21,794 bases of DNA from assembly GCA_025774735.1 (NCBI GenBank), contig JALGZU010000044.1, forward strand, positions 1-21,794, given 5' to 3'. The notes beneath the pieces are model-generated. The model saw only the letters and a program-made list of their open reading frames with translations. It was not told the origin of the DNA and did not search any database. Below are positions 1 through 7,188 of this stretch, piece by piece (position 1 is the first letter of the stretch; each line of letters starts with the position of its first letter). This stretch comes from a candidate division LCP-89 bacterium (lineage in GTDB: Bacteria; Electryoneota; B3-LCP). The translations under genes and the position numbers were made by a program.

Positions 1-101
1 GTCGCGCTGGATTACTCAGATTTGAACGGTGTTTCTACAGTTGGAGTGGTGGATTTTTTAGGGAACGCCGGGGATGGGGGGGAGGTTCCGGGAGAGTATG
101 A

Positions 102-127
102 GTGGCCGGAACGGTTGTCCCGGCCAC
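102..127. terminator. Hairpin downstream of the VOC gene, possible terminator
   Basis: A perfect 8-bp inverted repeat, GTGGCCGG (102-109) and CCGGCCAC (120-127), surrounds a 10-nt loop and lies 8 nt beyond the stop of the minus-strand VOC gene. Read on the plus strand it is followed by ACGG and five T, so it looks more like an intrinsic terminator for a transcript entering from the left. On the minus strand no U-run follows. The rest of 1-135 shows no gene I can support. Confidence 0.35.
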
Positions 128-135
128 ACGGTTTT

Positions 136-498
136 TCAGGCTGCGTTTTCGTCCTTTTCCCAGAGGCCGAAGGGGTTGTTTTCGCTATCCAGGCAGATGG
201 CGAACCAGCCCATGCCCTTGACGGGCGTCTTTTCCATGACCACCCGGCCACCCAGGTCGTTGACTTTCTCGGCAGAGGCGTCCACGCTCTCCACGTCGAT
301 GTAGTTGACGGGGGTCTGTTCGGGAGCCTGGCGCTTCATCATGCCGCCGTTCAGAGTTTCTCCTTCCGGGCCGATCATGATGCCGTAGTAATCCATTTCC
401 GGGAAGTGCTTGAATTCCCAGCCGAATAGCTCCTCGTAGAACTTCTTCGCCCGCGGCGGATCGTCCGCGGGAATCTCAAAATGCACGATCTTTGACAT
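136..498 (-). CDS. VOC-fold (glyoxalase / bleomycin-resistance-like) protein
   Basis: A 120-residue cytoplasmic protein of the vicinal-oxygen-chelate superfamily. The N-terminal IVHFEIPADDPPRAKKFYEELFGWEF is the usual first beta-alpha-beta unit of single-domain VOC proteins, including the early His (residue 6) often used as a metal ligand. The second half, PVNYIDVESVDA ... CLDSENNPFGLWE, is the matching repeat unit. The open frame runs back to 561, but I chose the Met at 498 because GAGAGGAG lies just upstream and the extra 21 residues look like a leader. VOC proteins of this length usually dimerise; members act as glyoxalases, dioxygenases or antibiotic-binding proteins, and the sequence does not show which applies here. 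It is monocistronic as far as seen, with a strong promoter carrying dyads, so it may be inducible. Family is clear, substrate unknown. Confidence 0.88.
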   Translation of the reverse strand: MSKIVHFEIPADDPPRAKKFYEELFGWEFKHFPEMDYYGIMIGPEGETLNGGMMKRQAPEQTPVNYIDVESVDASAEKVNDLGGRVVMEKTPVKGMGWFAICLDSENNPFGLWEKDENAA

Positions 499-527
499 GG
501 TGTCTCCTCTCATGTAAATTAAGGGGT

Positions 528-569
528 CTGAACAGATGCAAATATGTACACTAATATACAAATGTTCAG
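528..569. promoter_or_regulatory. Nested dyads over the VOC promoter, candidate operator
   Basis: Two inverted repeats share this stretch. The outer pair is CTGAACA (528-534) and TGTTCAG (563-569). The inner pair is TGTA (545-548) and TACA (557-560), with eight bases between. Both straddle the -10 box and likely start site, where a bound repressor would block transcription. No regulator gene is adjacent, so the partner is unknown. Confidence 0.4.
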
Positions 570-581
570 TCCCGAAGTCAA
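553..581 (-). promoter_or_regulatory. Sigma-70-type promoter of the VOC gene
   Basis: On the minus strand TTGACT (581-576) and TATATT (558-553) are separated by exactly 17 nt, close to consensus. Transcription would begin around 546, giving an untranslated leader of about 48 nt before the ATG at 498. This is inferred from sequence alone. Confidence 0.7.
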
Positions 582-776
582 GCGATTTTCGAACTTTTCG
601 GGTTCTTAATTAAGTACGGGATGGTAAGGAGGGGAGTTGGGGGGGGAGATGAATCTTGATGAATTGTGACGGGATATTAATAACGAGTGAATTATGAAAT
701 TTTCAATTATAAGTCATTCATTTTTAGCTTGCTATTTTAAAAACAATTTTTAAATTACAGTATAGAAACCATTTAT

Positions 777-799
777 AGTGAACAAAAGTTCACTTTTTT
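777..799 (+). promoter_or_regulatory. 7-bp dyad with T-run upstream of the DUF5131 gene
   Basis: AGTGAAC (777-783), four A, then GTTCACT (788-794) form a perfect inverted repeat ending in six T (794-799). It ends just before the candidate -35 box of the two-gene island. It could be an operator for that promoter, or a short intrinsic terminator shielding the island from upstream read-through. The stretch 499-858 holds this dyad, the two promoters and AT-rich DNA with a G-rich patch near 630-650; I see no gene in it. Confidence 0.4.
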
Positions 800-800
800 C

Positions 801-828
801 TTGCATTCCCGAGAAATCTTGCTTAAAT
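801..828 (+). promoter_or_regulatory. Candidate promoter of the DUF5131-TcmP pair
   Basis: TTGCAT (801-806) and TTAAAT (823-828) lie 16 nt apart, which would start transcription near 835. The leader would be about 24 nt and contains the ribosome site GGAGG just before the ATG at 859. It is a moderate match in AT-rich DNA, where chance matches are common. Confidence 0.35.
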
Positions 829-858
829 TGTGCAGAGAATCATACGACGGAGGCTACA

Positions 859-1584
859 ATGGGCTTAGATTCTAAGATAGAATGGACAGAGACAACATGG
901 AATCCGATTACCGGCTGCACAAAGGTTAGTGCTGGTTGTGCAAATTGTTATGCGGAACGCCTCGCCTATAGATTGAAAGCAATGGGACAAAAACGCTATC
1001 AGGCAGGTTTTAATGTTAGTGTTCACAACGAAGTAATAGACCTTCCTCTAAATTGGAAAAAACCGCAAATGATTTTTGTTAATTCAATGAGTGATCTTTT
1101 CCATGAACATGTCTCTGAAGCAACTATTAGAAAGATTTTTCGTGTTATGAATGAGACACCACAGCATATCTATCAGGTATTAACAAAGAGATCCGAAAGG
1201 ATGAAGAAATTATCTAATTCCTTGCAATGGACAAATAACATTTGGATGGGTGTTAGTGTGGAATCACAGAAGTACATTCATCGCATTGATGATTTATTAC
1301 AAACTGAAGCATACATTAAATTTATCTCATTTGAACCGTTAATAAAACCTATTAATGGGTGTAATTTGAGAAATATTGATTGGGTGATCGTTGGCGGAGA
1401 GTCAGGTCCTAAAGCCCGTCCCATGAAAGAAGAATGGGTCCTTGAGATAAAAGAGAAGTGTCAAGTACATGGAATTCCTTTCTTTTTTAAGCAATGGGGT
1501 GGTGTCAATAAGTATAAAACCGGTCGAATATTAAATGGGAGAACCTGGGACGAAATTCCTAACATTACTAATTCTTTATTATAA
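859..1584 (+). CDS. DUF5131 / phage Gp37-Gp68 family three-Cys-motif protein
   Basis: A 241-residue protein. The N-terminus carries the family hallmark WNPITGCTKVSAGCANCYAER, with Cys20, Cys27 and Cys30 in a CX6CX2C arrangement that resembles a radical-SAM cluster site without the classical CX3CX2C spacing. Other conserved blocks are NSMSDLFHEHV (75-85), VLTKRSER (107-114), SFEPL (157-161), VGGESGPKARPM (178-189) and FFFKQWGG (208-215). The frame is open back to a GTG at 778, but the ATG at 859 has GACGGAGG at good spacing and fits the family's start. The gene sits 2 nt upstream of TcmP, its well-known neighbour, and is probably co-translated with it. It is distinctly more AT-rich than flanking genes, suggesting transfer. 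The biochemical reaction is not established as far as I know; iron-sulfur binding is inference. Confidence 0.92.
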   Translation: MGLDSKIEWTETTWNPITGCTKVSAGCANCYAERLAYRLKAMGQKRYQAGFNVSVHNEVIDLPLNWKKPQMIFVNSMSDLFHEHVSEATIRKIFRVMNETPQHIYQVLTKRSERMKKLSNSLQWTNNIWMGVSVESQKYIHRIDDLLQTEAYIKFISFEPLIKPINGCNLRNIDWVIVGGESGPKARPMKEEWVLEIKEKCQVHGIPFFFKQWGGVNKYKTGRILNGRTWDEIPNITNSLL

Positions 1585-1586
1585 AG

Positions 1587-2747
1587 ATGCTGGATTTCAT
1601 CATGAATGAATTATCAGATTATTTTGAGAGAGAGAAGTCAGTTGCAACACGTGCGAAACATGAGTTCTTATCGAATTATCAAAAGATATGGTTAGGGATC
1701 ATCCTAAATTATCTAAAGAAAAGACAGGGTTCGCTGATATATCTCGATCCTTGTGCAGGAAAAGGCCTATTTCCTTCTCGAAGTAATTCATTCTTAGACC
1801 AAGCAGGTTCTCCTCTTATAGGTCTTAAAAATCTTCTAAACGGAAGTTCTGATGAAAGGTTCGAGATTGATAACAAAGAGTTTTTTGCCATACTATTTGA
1901 GGTGGAGAAAAGTCTCTATGGTGAGTTGATTAAAAATCTTAGGAAATATAATATTCCAGAAAATTTATATCACGCAGAGAATGCAAGTTATCTGGATCGA
2001 CTAGATTTTATTCTTAATAGAATAAGAAATTCATTTGTTTTGTCGTTTTTTGATCCATTTAGTATTGCCCCGATTCCATATCACGCGATTTCACAGATTT
2101 TAACAACAGGTAGAACAGACGCGCTTATCTATTTTCCATCAAGCCAAATTCGGAGATATCAGGGACATACTCACGGTGAACAATTTCCTGGAAAAGAATC
2201 ACTAATCAGCCAAATGAATGATTTTTTTGGGACATCTGATTGGCAAGAAATTGCACTAAATAGTCATGATGGTAACGAGGCTGTGGAAAACTTAGCTCAT
2301 TTTTACATGGACAAATTAAGAGGATTGGATAAATATTGTCTCTATGCAGATTTTTTATATGAAGACCAATACAACACGTTGTTTAAAATTATACTCGCAA
2401 CTGCAAGCATAGATGCATCCCTCCAGGCAAAATACGAGTTTAGTAAAATTGAAGCCTTTCAAGCCTCACTAAGAGCAAAGAAATTAAATCAAGTTCTTCT
2501 TTTTGATGAAAATACACAAGTTTGGCACAAGGATCCTTCAGAAATTGCAGAAGACCTCATTAGATTTTTCAGGGGGAGAAAAGTAACTGGGGAAGATATT
2601 TTATCTTGGGCAGTGTTTGATGGGGGAGTCGGAGTTTTTAAAGGTAATCTAAGAAGATCAGTAACTTTGTTATCCAGACAGGAAAGAATTGATAATCCAG
2701 AGAAATCTAAATGGAATATTAGATCCAAGATAACATTTTATAAGTAG
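1587..2747 (+). CDS. tcmP: Three-Cys-motif partner protein TcmP
   Basis: A 386-residue protein matching the TcmP family (TIGR04474 type), named for its constant pairing with the three-Cys-motif protein encoded upstream. The family pattern is visible: an N-terminal YFEREKSVATRAKHEF, then YLDPCAGKGLF (52-62) with GSPLIGL (74-80), resembling a nucleotide- or SAM-binding motif I, and later SFFDPFSI (about 154-161), like the DPY/DPF motif of methyltransferase-like folds. Length is within the family norm. The start is uncertain: ATG 1587 begins 2 nt after the upstream stop, and ATG 1602 would remove five residues; neither has a strong ribosome site, consistent with translational coupling. AT-rich like its partner. 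Function unknown; a modification or defence role is only suspected. Confidence 0.9.
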   Translation: MLDFIMNELSDYFEREKSVATRAKHEFLSNYQKIWLGIILNYLKKRQGSLIYLDPCAGKGLFPSRSNSFLDQAGSPLIGLKNLLNGSSDERFEIDNKEFFAILFEVEKSLYGELIKNLRKYNIPENLYHAENASYLDRLDFILNRIRNSFVLSFFDPFSIAPIPYHAISQILTTGRTDALIYFPSSQIRRYQGHTHGEQFPGKESLISQMNDFFGTSDWQEIALNSHDGNEAVENLAHFYMDKLRGLDKYCLYADFLYEDQYNTLFKIILATASIDASLQAKYEFSKIEAFQASLRAKKLNQVLLFDENTQVWHKDPSEIAEDLIRFFRGRKVTGEDILSWAVFDGGVGVFKGNLRRSVTLLSRQERIDNPEKSKWNIRSKITFYK

Positions 2748-2776
2748 GATATTCCAACGTTGTTATTTTCCTTTTG

Positions 2777-2810
2777 AGTGTCACGGTGCATACCGTGACA
2801 CTTTGTTTTT
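2777..2810 (+). terminator. Strong intrinsic terminator after tcmP
   Basis: AGTGTCACGGT (2777-2787) and ACCGTGACACT (2792-2802) form a perfect 11-bp stem with a GCAT loop, followed by TTTGTTTTT. It begins 29 nt past the tcmP stop. It works on the plus strand only, since no U-run follows on the minus strand, and it marks the right end of the AT-rich island. Confidence 0.9.
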
Positions 2811-2848
2811 GCCATCATATAGTAATCAATAAAGGCCCAGATAATGTT

Positions 2849-3643
2849 TCACCCGTGCCGCACATCCCCGAACTCTCGCAGGAAGGCGAGCTCGTCCGGT
2901 GATAGGGGACCTTCGGCGGCGGCTTCTGCCAGCTCCTTGACATGGTCGAGAGTTTTGACTCCGGCGAAGCAGGCGTCCACGGAGGGATGGCTCAGGGCGA
3001 AGCGGTAGGCCTGTTTGGCTGTCGGGATCGGCTTATCTTCGGGCCAGCCCTTGGGCCGCTTCAGCATGGCGCCGTGCTTCAGCGCGTTGAAGGCGATGAT
3101 CCCGGGGCGGTTGTCTCCGTCCAGCCGATCGAAGATCTCGCTCTCCGCGCCCCGGTGGGCGGCGTTGTAGCGCAGCATCAGGACGTCGAAGAGAGAGTAC
3201 TTTTGCGCCATGCGCAGGATCTTGGCTCGGTTGTGGCAGGAGAACCCGGCGAAACGGATCAGGCCCCGCTCCTTCACCCGGGCCAGCTCCTCGACCGCCC
3301 GCTCCTGGTTCTCCTTCATGACCGCCCCCAGGATGAACAGGTCGATCCGTTCGATCCCCAGTCGGCGCAGGTGCTTTTCGGCCGAACGCTCCACGCTGCC
3401 CGGGAAAATCCATGAATAGGGCGCGGTCGCAATGACGGTCTCGTCCCGGTGGTTTGACAGGTGGTTTTTCAGGAACCTTTCCATGCGCCGGTAAGCCAGC
3501 ATCCAGGTGGACCAGAAGAAGAAGTTGATGCCGAGGTCTGCGGCGGCCTGCAGCGCGGCTTCGTCGATGCCGTAACCCCCTCCGATGCCGAATGGGCTCA
3601 CGGTCAGGTCTGTTTTCCCCAGGGATCTCTTTTCGAATGGCAT
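2849..3643 (-). CDS. Aldo/keto-reductase-like protein lacking the catalytic tetrad
   Basis: A 264-residue TIM-barrel protein of the aldo/keto reductase superfamily. MPFEKRSLGKTDLTVSPFGIGGG is the standard N-terminus; SAEKHLRRLGIERIDLFIL, VKERGLIRFAGFSCHNR and VLMLRYNAAHRGAE are the later barrel blocks. By my alignment to the normal Asp-Tyr-Lys-His tetrad, Asp is Phe43 (GINFFF for GINFFD), Tyr is about Met48, Lys is Ala74 (VIATA for VIATK) and His is Gly106 (LILG for LILH). Reductase activity by the standard mechanism is therefore unlikely. The RYNAAHRGAE block matches a divergent subfamily I recall, so this is probably an old change rather than recent decay. It starts 14 nt after the LolA-like gene and is last in the run from glnS. 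True role unknown. Confidence 0.85.
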   Translation of the reverse strand: MPFEKRSLGKTDLTVSPFGIGGGYGIDEAALQAAADLGINFFFWSTWMLAYRRMERFLKNHLSNHRDETVIATAPYSWIFPGSVERSAEKHLRRLGIERIDLFILGAVMKENQERAVEELARVKERGLIRFAGFSCHNRAKILRMAQKYSLFDVLMLRYNAAHRGAESEIFDRLDGDNRPGIIAFNALKHGAMLKRPKGWPEDKPIPTAKQAYRFALSHPSVDACFAGVKTLDHVKELAEAAAEGPLSPDELAFLREFGDVRHG

Positions 3644-3657
3644 GAGGATATCTTGAT

Positions 3658-4401
3658 TTATTCCAGAGTTTCTTGCGCGGGTGACGTGAAGAGGCTCTCC
3701 TCCAGCGGCTGGTTGTGCTTCACTTCGTTGAAGATAAAGGTGCTGGAACCTCCCTTGCGGCTGCAGTCGATCTTGTGAGGCAACAGGACGCCGTCCACCT
3801 CGCGGTAGTCCTGCAGTTTCCAGTAGGTTCCGATCCCCGCCAGCAGGCCGCTTTCGGCGTCGAAGTAGAGGGCGTAGTGGAGCGGATCCAGCTTAGTCGG
3901 TTCGACAACGTACACCGGGCGGTCCTTCAGAGTTTTCTCGCCTTTGACCGTCAGTTCCGGGAAGTGATCCCGGACGCGCAGGGCGTTCCGGGGATCGTAG
4001 AGATAGAGGAGTTTTCTGTTTCTATTGGAGTGTTCCAGGGCGGCGCCTTCGGCTTCCTGCAGCCAGACTTTTTCGCCGTCGCACCATTCTCGGCGCTCTC
4101 CGGCGGGCTTGTGCTCGATGATGAGCCATTTGTCGGGGGTCTTGACGTACACTTCGATGGGAATTTCCTGGCGCTGGGGGTCTGTCCAGGAGAGATCGTG
4201 GATGGCGGTGACTTTGCAGGTGCGCGTGGTCAGCTTTTCCAGCGCATCCCGGCCACCCACGGCCTCGATGTATCTATCCAGGATGTGATCGAGAGACGGC
4301 AGCGCCTCCGCGGGGGCAGGTTCTTCCGCCCCGGTGGGTGCTGTGGCGACGATCAAACTGATAGCAATTAATGACAGGATGATGGTGGTGGTTGTTCTCA
4401 T
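3658..4401 (-). CDS. Secreted LolA-like (outer-membrane lipoprotein-sorting-like) protein
   Basis: A 247-residue exported protein. The Met at 4401 is preferred over an upstream open extension because AAGGGGATCAC lies just before it and it begins a clear signal peptide: MRTTTT, a hydrophobic core to residue 21, and likely cleavage after TGA (residue 25). The mature start SLDHILDRYIEAVGGRDALEKL is typical of a broad family whose members resemble LolA/LolB-fold beta half-barrels that bind lipid. WCDGEKVWLQEAEG, LYDPRNALRVRDHFP and YALYFDAESGLLAGI continue the usual strand pattern. It is not an orthologue of classical LolA. There is no lipobox, so it is probably soluble and periplasmic. Upstream DNA contains a remnant of the glnS 3' end. 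Ligand unknown. Confidence 0.75.
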   Translation of the reverse strand: MRTTTTIILSLIAISLIVATAPTGAEEPAPAEALPSLDHILDRYIEAVGGRDALEKLTTRTCKVTAIHDLSWTDPQRQEIPIEVYVKTPDKWLIIEHKPAGERREWCDGEKVWLQEAEGAALEHSNRNRKLLYLYDPRNALRVRDHFPELTVKGEKTLKDRPVYVVEPTKLDPLHYALYFDAESGLLAGIGTYWKLQDYREVDGVLLPHKIDCSRKGGSSTFIFNEVKHNQPLEESLFTSPAQETLE

Positions 4402-4439
4402 TGTGATCCCCTTGATATCTTTTTCTAGGTAGTTCCCTG

Positions 4440-4469
4440 TTTCTGCATCCTTGCCCAGGCGTCTTTCAG
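4440..4469 (-). repeat. Remnant copy of the glnS 3' end
   Basis: These 30 bases match 5474-5503 inside glnS at 27 positions; the three differences are transitions. On the minus strand they read [10 protein letters not shown], against [10 protein letters not shown] in glnS, and the frame continues QGTT to a TAG shortly before the ribosome site of the LolA-like gene. The copy begins 2 nt after the DraG-like gene's stop codon. It looks like the original end of glnS, stranded when DNA carrying the DraG-like gene entered. Confidence 0.75.
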
Positions 4470-4471
4470 GA

Positions 4472-5428
4472 TCAGGCTTTATCCTGGGAGTCCAAAACGC
4501 TCGACGTGAATTCGTCGAACAGTGCGCCGATATCCTCGTGTCTCCCGAGCTGCTGAATCCATTCCTGGGGGATTGCATCCACTCCCCAGGTCAGCCCGGC
4601 CAGCCCCCCGGTCACGATACCGGTCGTGTCCGTGTCCCCGCCGAGGTTCACGGCTTTCAGTACGGCCTCCTCGAACGTATCTGAAGTCAACAGACACCAG
4701 ATGCTGGCCTCCAAGGTGTCGATGACGTACCCTGAAGAATTGATTTCAGGTTTGGGAATCTCGCCGATTCTTCCCGACAACAGACGCTCGAAATGCGACA
4801 ATTCGTCGGCATAGTTTTCTAGTGCGTAATGAGCCTCAGTCTGGTCGATGGCATTCTGATAGGCTCGTTCCGGAGGGATTCCCTGGAGCAGGGCGGCTGC
4901 CATGATACAGTAAAACCCGCAGGCGATCCAGGAGCGGGGATGTCTGTGGGTGACCGCAGAAGCCCGGTGAGCCGTTTCGATCATTTCGGCGATGGGGTGA
5001 TCGGCGTACCAGAGTGCTACGGGGAGGATCCGCATCAGGGAACCGTTGCCGTTGTCGTATTCACCGGCGCCGCCTGCGAGTTCGGGTTCGATACCGGCCT
5101 CCAAACGCTCGAGAGCATCAACCGTGGTGTTGCCGTGGCCGAATGCCCTTCCAAAGGGGGTCCAGTAGCCCTCTTTATCCCAGCGCAGAAACAGATCCGC
5201 CAGACGGCGCGTATCGAAGCCGTCCAGCAGACATTCCGCCGTACAGAGCATCAGGGAACTGTCGTCGGTCCAGCTGCCTCTGAGTGGGAAGGCAGCCGGG
5301 CCATCCATCATTTCGGTGACCGGATTCTCCTCCAGTTCCGATCGCATGTACCCTTCCACCGGCATGCCCAGCGCATCGCCGGTGATGGCTCCCCAGAGGC
5401 CGCCTAACAGTCTATCTCGTTCCGTCAT
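4472..5428 (-). CDS. ADP-ribosylglycohydrolase family protein (DraG-like)
   Basis: A 318-residue cytoplasmic hydrolase that would remove ADP-ribose from protein or small-molecule substrates using a dinuclear metal centre. The family motifs are complete and in order: GDALGMPVE (17-25), WTDDSS (53-58), NGNGSLMR (126-133), THRHP (160-164) and GGDTDTTG (263-270). The Asp residues of TDD and DTD are the expected metal ligands, so it should be active. Length is normal. The ATG at 5428 fits the family start, though only a weak ribosome site is visible; it lies 21 nt after the glnS stop, so translation may depend on read-through from glnS. No ADP-ribosyltransferase (DraT) or nitrogenase gene is nearby, so a nitrogen-fixation role is not supported. 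Flanking glnS-tail repeats suggest it was inserted here. Confidence 0.92.
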   Translation of the reverse strand: MTERDRLLGGLWGAITGDALGMPVEGYMRSELEENPVTEMMDGPAAFPLRGSWTDDSSLMLCTAECLLDGFDTRRLADLFLRWDKEGYWTPFGRAFGHGNTTVDALERLEAGIEPELAGGAGEYDNGNGSLMRILPVALWYADHPIAEMIETAHRASAVTHRHPRSWIACGFYCIMAAALLQGIPPERAYQNAIDQTEAHYALENYADELSHFERLLSGRIGEIPKPEINSSGYVIDTLEASIWCLLTSDTFEEAVLKAVNLGGDTDTTGIVTGGLAGLTWGVDAIPQEWIQQLGRHEDIGALFDEFTSSVLDSQDKA

Positions 5429-5449
5429 AGAAATGAATGTTGCGCTAAC

Positions 5450-7147
5450 TTATGGTACTGTTTTTTCTTCCGCTTTCTGCATTCTCGCCCAGGCGTCTCT
5501 CAGCGTTACCGTGCGGTTGAAGACCGGAGTATCTTCCGTCGCATCGGAATCGACGCAGAAATAGCCCTGGCGTTCGAACTGGCAGCGACTGCCGGGCTCC
5601 AAATCTGCTAGGTTCGGTTCAAGTTTGCAGCCGGTGAGAGTCTCCAGCGAATCTGGATTGATACCTGTTTTCCAGTCCTCGCCCTCGGTCACGTCATCTG
5701 GATCCTCTTTGGTGAAGAGGTGCTGATAAAGACGCACTTCGGCGTCTACGGCTTGTTCAGCGGAGACCCAGTGCAGGGTGGCTTTGACCTTGCGGCCGTC
5801 GGGCGCGTCGCCGCCTTTGGTGGCGGGATCGTAACTGCAGCGCAACTCGACGATTTCGCCGTTTTCGTCCTTGACCGCCTCCTCACACTTGATGAAATAA
5901 GCGTAGCGCAGCCTCACTTCCCTCCCCGGAGTCAGCCGATAGAATTTTTTCGGGGGATCTTCCATGAAGTCGTCCCGCTCGATATAAAGCACCTTCGAGA
6001 AGGGCACCTGGCGCTTGCCCGCCGCTGGATCTTCGGGATTGTTGACGGCATCCAGCTCTTCAACCTGGCTGTCGGGATAATTTTCGATGACGACTTTCAA
6101 GGGTCGCAGCACGGCCATAAAACGCGGAGCGCGCTTGTTCAGGTCTTCTCTCAGGCAGTGCTCCAGGAATTCGATGGCGACGGTGCTGTTGCGCTTGGCC
6201 ACGCCGATTTTATCGCTGAAGACACGGATGGCTTCGGGAGTGTAACCGCGCCGCCGCAGGCCGGAAATGGTAGGCATGCGCGGGTCGTCCCAGCCGGAGA
6301 CGTGCTTCTCGTTGACTAACTGCAGCAGCTTGCGCTTGGAGAGGACGGTGTAGCTGAGGTTTAGCCGGGCGAATTCGATCTGTTGGGGGTGGTGGACGTC
6401 CAGTTGCTCCAGGCACCAGTCGTACAGCGGACGGTGATCCTCGAATTCCAGGGTACAGAGGGAGTGGGTGATGCCTTCGATGGAATCGGACTGGCCGTGC
6501 GCCCAGTCGTACATGGGGTAAATGCACCACTTGTCGCCCGTGCGGGGGTGGGATGCGTGCAAGATGCGGTAGATGACCGGATCGCGCAGGTTGAGGTTGC
6601 CCGCAGCCATGTCGATCTTGGCCCGCAGGGTGCGGGATCCGTCGGGGAATTCGCCCTTGCGCATGCGTTCGAAGAGGTCCAGGTTCTCCTCGACGGAACG
6701 GTCGCGGAAGGGGCTCTCCTTGCCCGGCTTGGTCAGCGTGCCGCGGGTGTCGCGGATCTGGTCGGCAGTGAGGTCGCAAACGTAGGCCTTGCCCTTCCCG
6801 ATCAGTTCGACCGCCCACTCATGGAGTTGCTCGAAGTAATCCGAGGCGTGGTAGAGGCGGTCCTCCCAGTAGAAGTCCAACCAGCGGACGTCCCGGGTGA
6901 TGGCATCGATGTATTCCTGCTCCTCCTTGATCGGATTGGTGTCGTCGAAACGGAGGTTGCAGAGGCCGTTGAACTCTCTGGCCAGGCTGAAGCTCAGACA
7001 GATGGCTTTAGCGTGGCCGATGTGCAGGTAGCCGTTGGGTTCCGGCGGAAAACGGGTATGTACCCGGCCGTCGTTCTTGCCCCGGGCGATATCATCCTTG
7101 ATGATATTGCGGATGAAGTGAGGAGGGGCGGTGGTTTCGTTGGGCAT
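5450..7147 (-). CDS. glnS: Glutaminyl-tRNA synthetase
   Basis: A 565-residue class I synthetase charging tRNA-Gln with glutamine. [16 protein letters not shown] holds the PPEPNG (34-39) and HIGH (42-45) motifs, and VLSKRKL (268-274) is the KMSKS-equivalent. [23 protein letters not shown] and the GlnRS-type C-terminal anticodon-binding beta-barrels (from about residue 345) separate it from glutamyl-tRNA synthetases. Start and length match the bacterial family. It is first of four genes on this strand. The promoter has clear boxes but no good Shine-Dalgarno is visible before the ATG. Having GlnRS implies direct charging of tRNA-Gln. Its last codons, [10 protein letters not shown], recur beyond the next gene, so its present 3' end (AEEKTVP) may be of foreign origin. 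Confidence 0.97.
   Translation of the reverse strand: MPNETTAPPHFIRNIIKDDIARGKNDGRVHTRFPPEPNGYLHIGHAKAICLSFSLAREFNGLCNLRFDDTNPIKEEQEYIDAITRDVRWLDFYWEDRLYHASDYFEQLHEWAVELIGKGKAYVCDLTADQIRDTRGTLTKPGKESPFRDRSVEENLDLFERMRKGEFPDGSRTLRAKIDMAAGNLNLRDPVIYRILHASHPRTGDKWCIYPMYDWAHGQSDSIEGITHSLCTLEFEDHRPLYDWCLEQLDVHHPQQIEFARLNLSYTVLSKRKLLQLVNEKHVSGWDDPRMPTISGLRRRGYTPEAIRVFSDKIGVAKRNSTVAIEFLEHCLREDLNKRAPRFMAVLRPLKVVIENYPDSQVEELDAVNNPEDPAAGKRQVPFSKVLYIERDDFMEDPPKKFYRLTPGREVRLRYAYFIKCEEAVKDENGEIVELRCSYDPATKGGDAPDGRKVKATLHWVSAEQAVDAEVRLYQHLFTKEDPDDVTEGEDWKTGINPDSLETLTGCKLEPNLADLEPGSRCQFERQGYFCVDSDATEDTPVFNRTVTLRDAWARMQKAEEKTVP
5474..5503 (-). repeat. Direct-repeat partner inside the glnS 3' end
   Basis: Codes for [10 protein letters not shown] in intact glnS and matches 4440-4469 at 27 of 30 bases in the same orientation, 1034 bp apart. 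The two copies bracket the DraG-like gene. Similarity stops sharply on the 5' side of the block. Confidence 0.75.
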
Positions 7148-7188
7148 CGGAGGTTTTGGATTTAGGGATTAGAGATTCGTGTTTTAGA

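Noticed and set aside
620..660. G-rich patch resembling a G-quadruplex before the DUF5131 gene.
   Set aside because: G-tracts are irregular and could reflect the purine-rich intergenic style of this genome; no supporting structure or position relative to a start site.
778..858. N-terminal extension of the DUF5131 protein starting at GTG 778.
   Set aside because: The added residues overlap the dyad and candidate promoter and do not resemble the family; the ATG at 859 has a clear ribosome site.
600..2850. Integration-type direct repeats, tRNA attachment site or recombinase for the AT-rich island.
   Set aside because: None could be seen at either boundary within the window; transfer is argued only from composition and gene content.
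4472..5428. Nitrogenase regulation (draT/draG system).
   Set aside because: No DraT or nif gene is present; the family has many members acting on other ADP-ribosylated substrates.
5720..7165. Long plus-strand open frames opposite glnS, and similar ones opposite the permeases (for example 10627-11610 and 15424-16296).
   Set aside because: They mirror conserved minus-strand genes, have no recognisable domains and reflect codon bias of the true strand.
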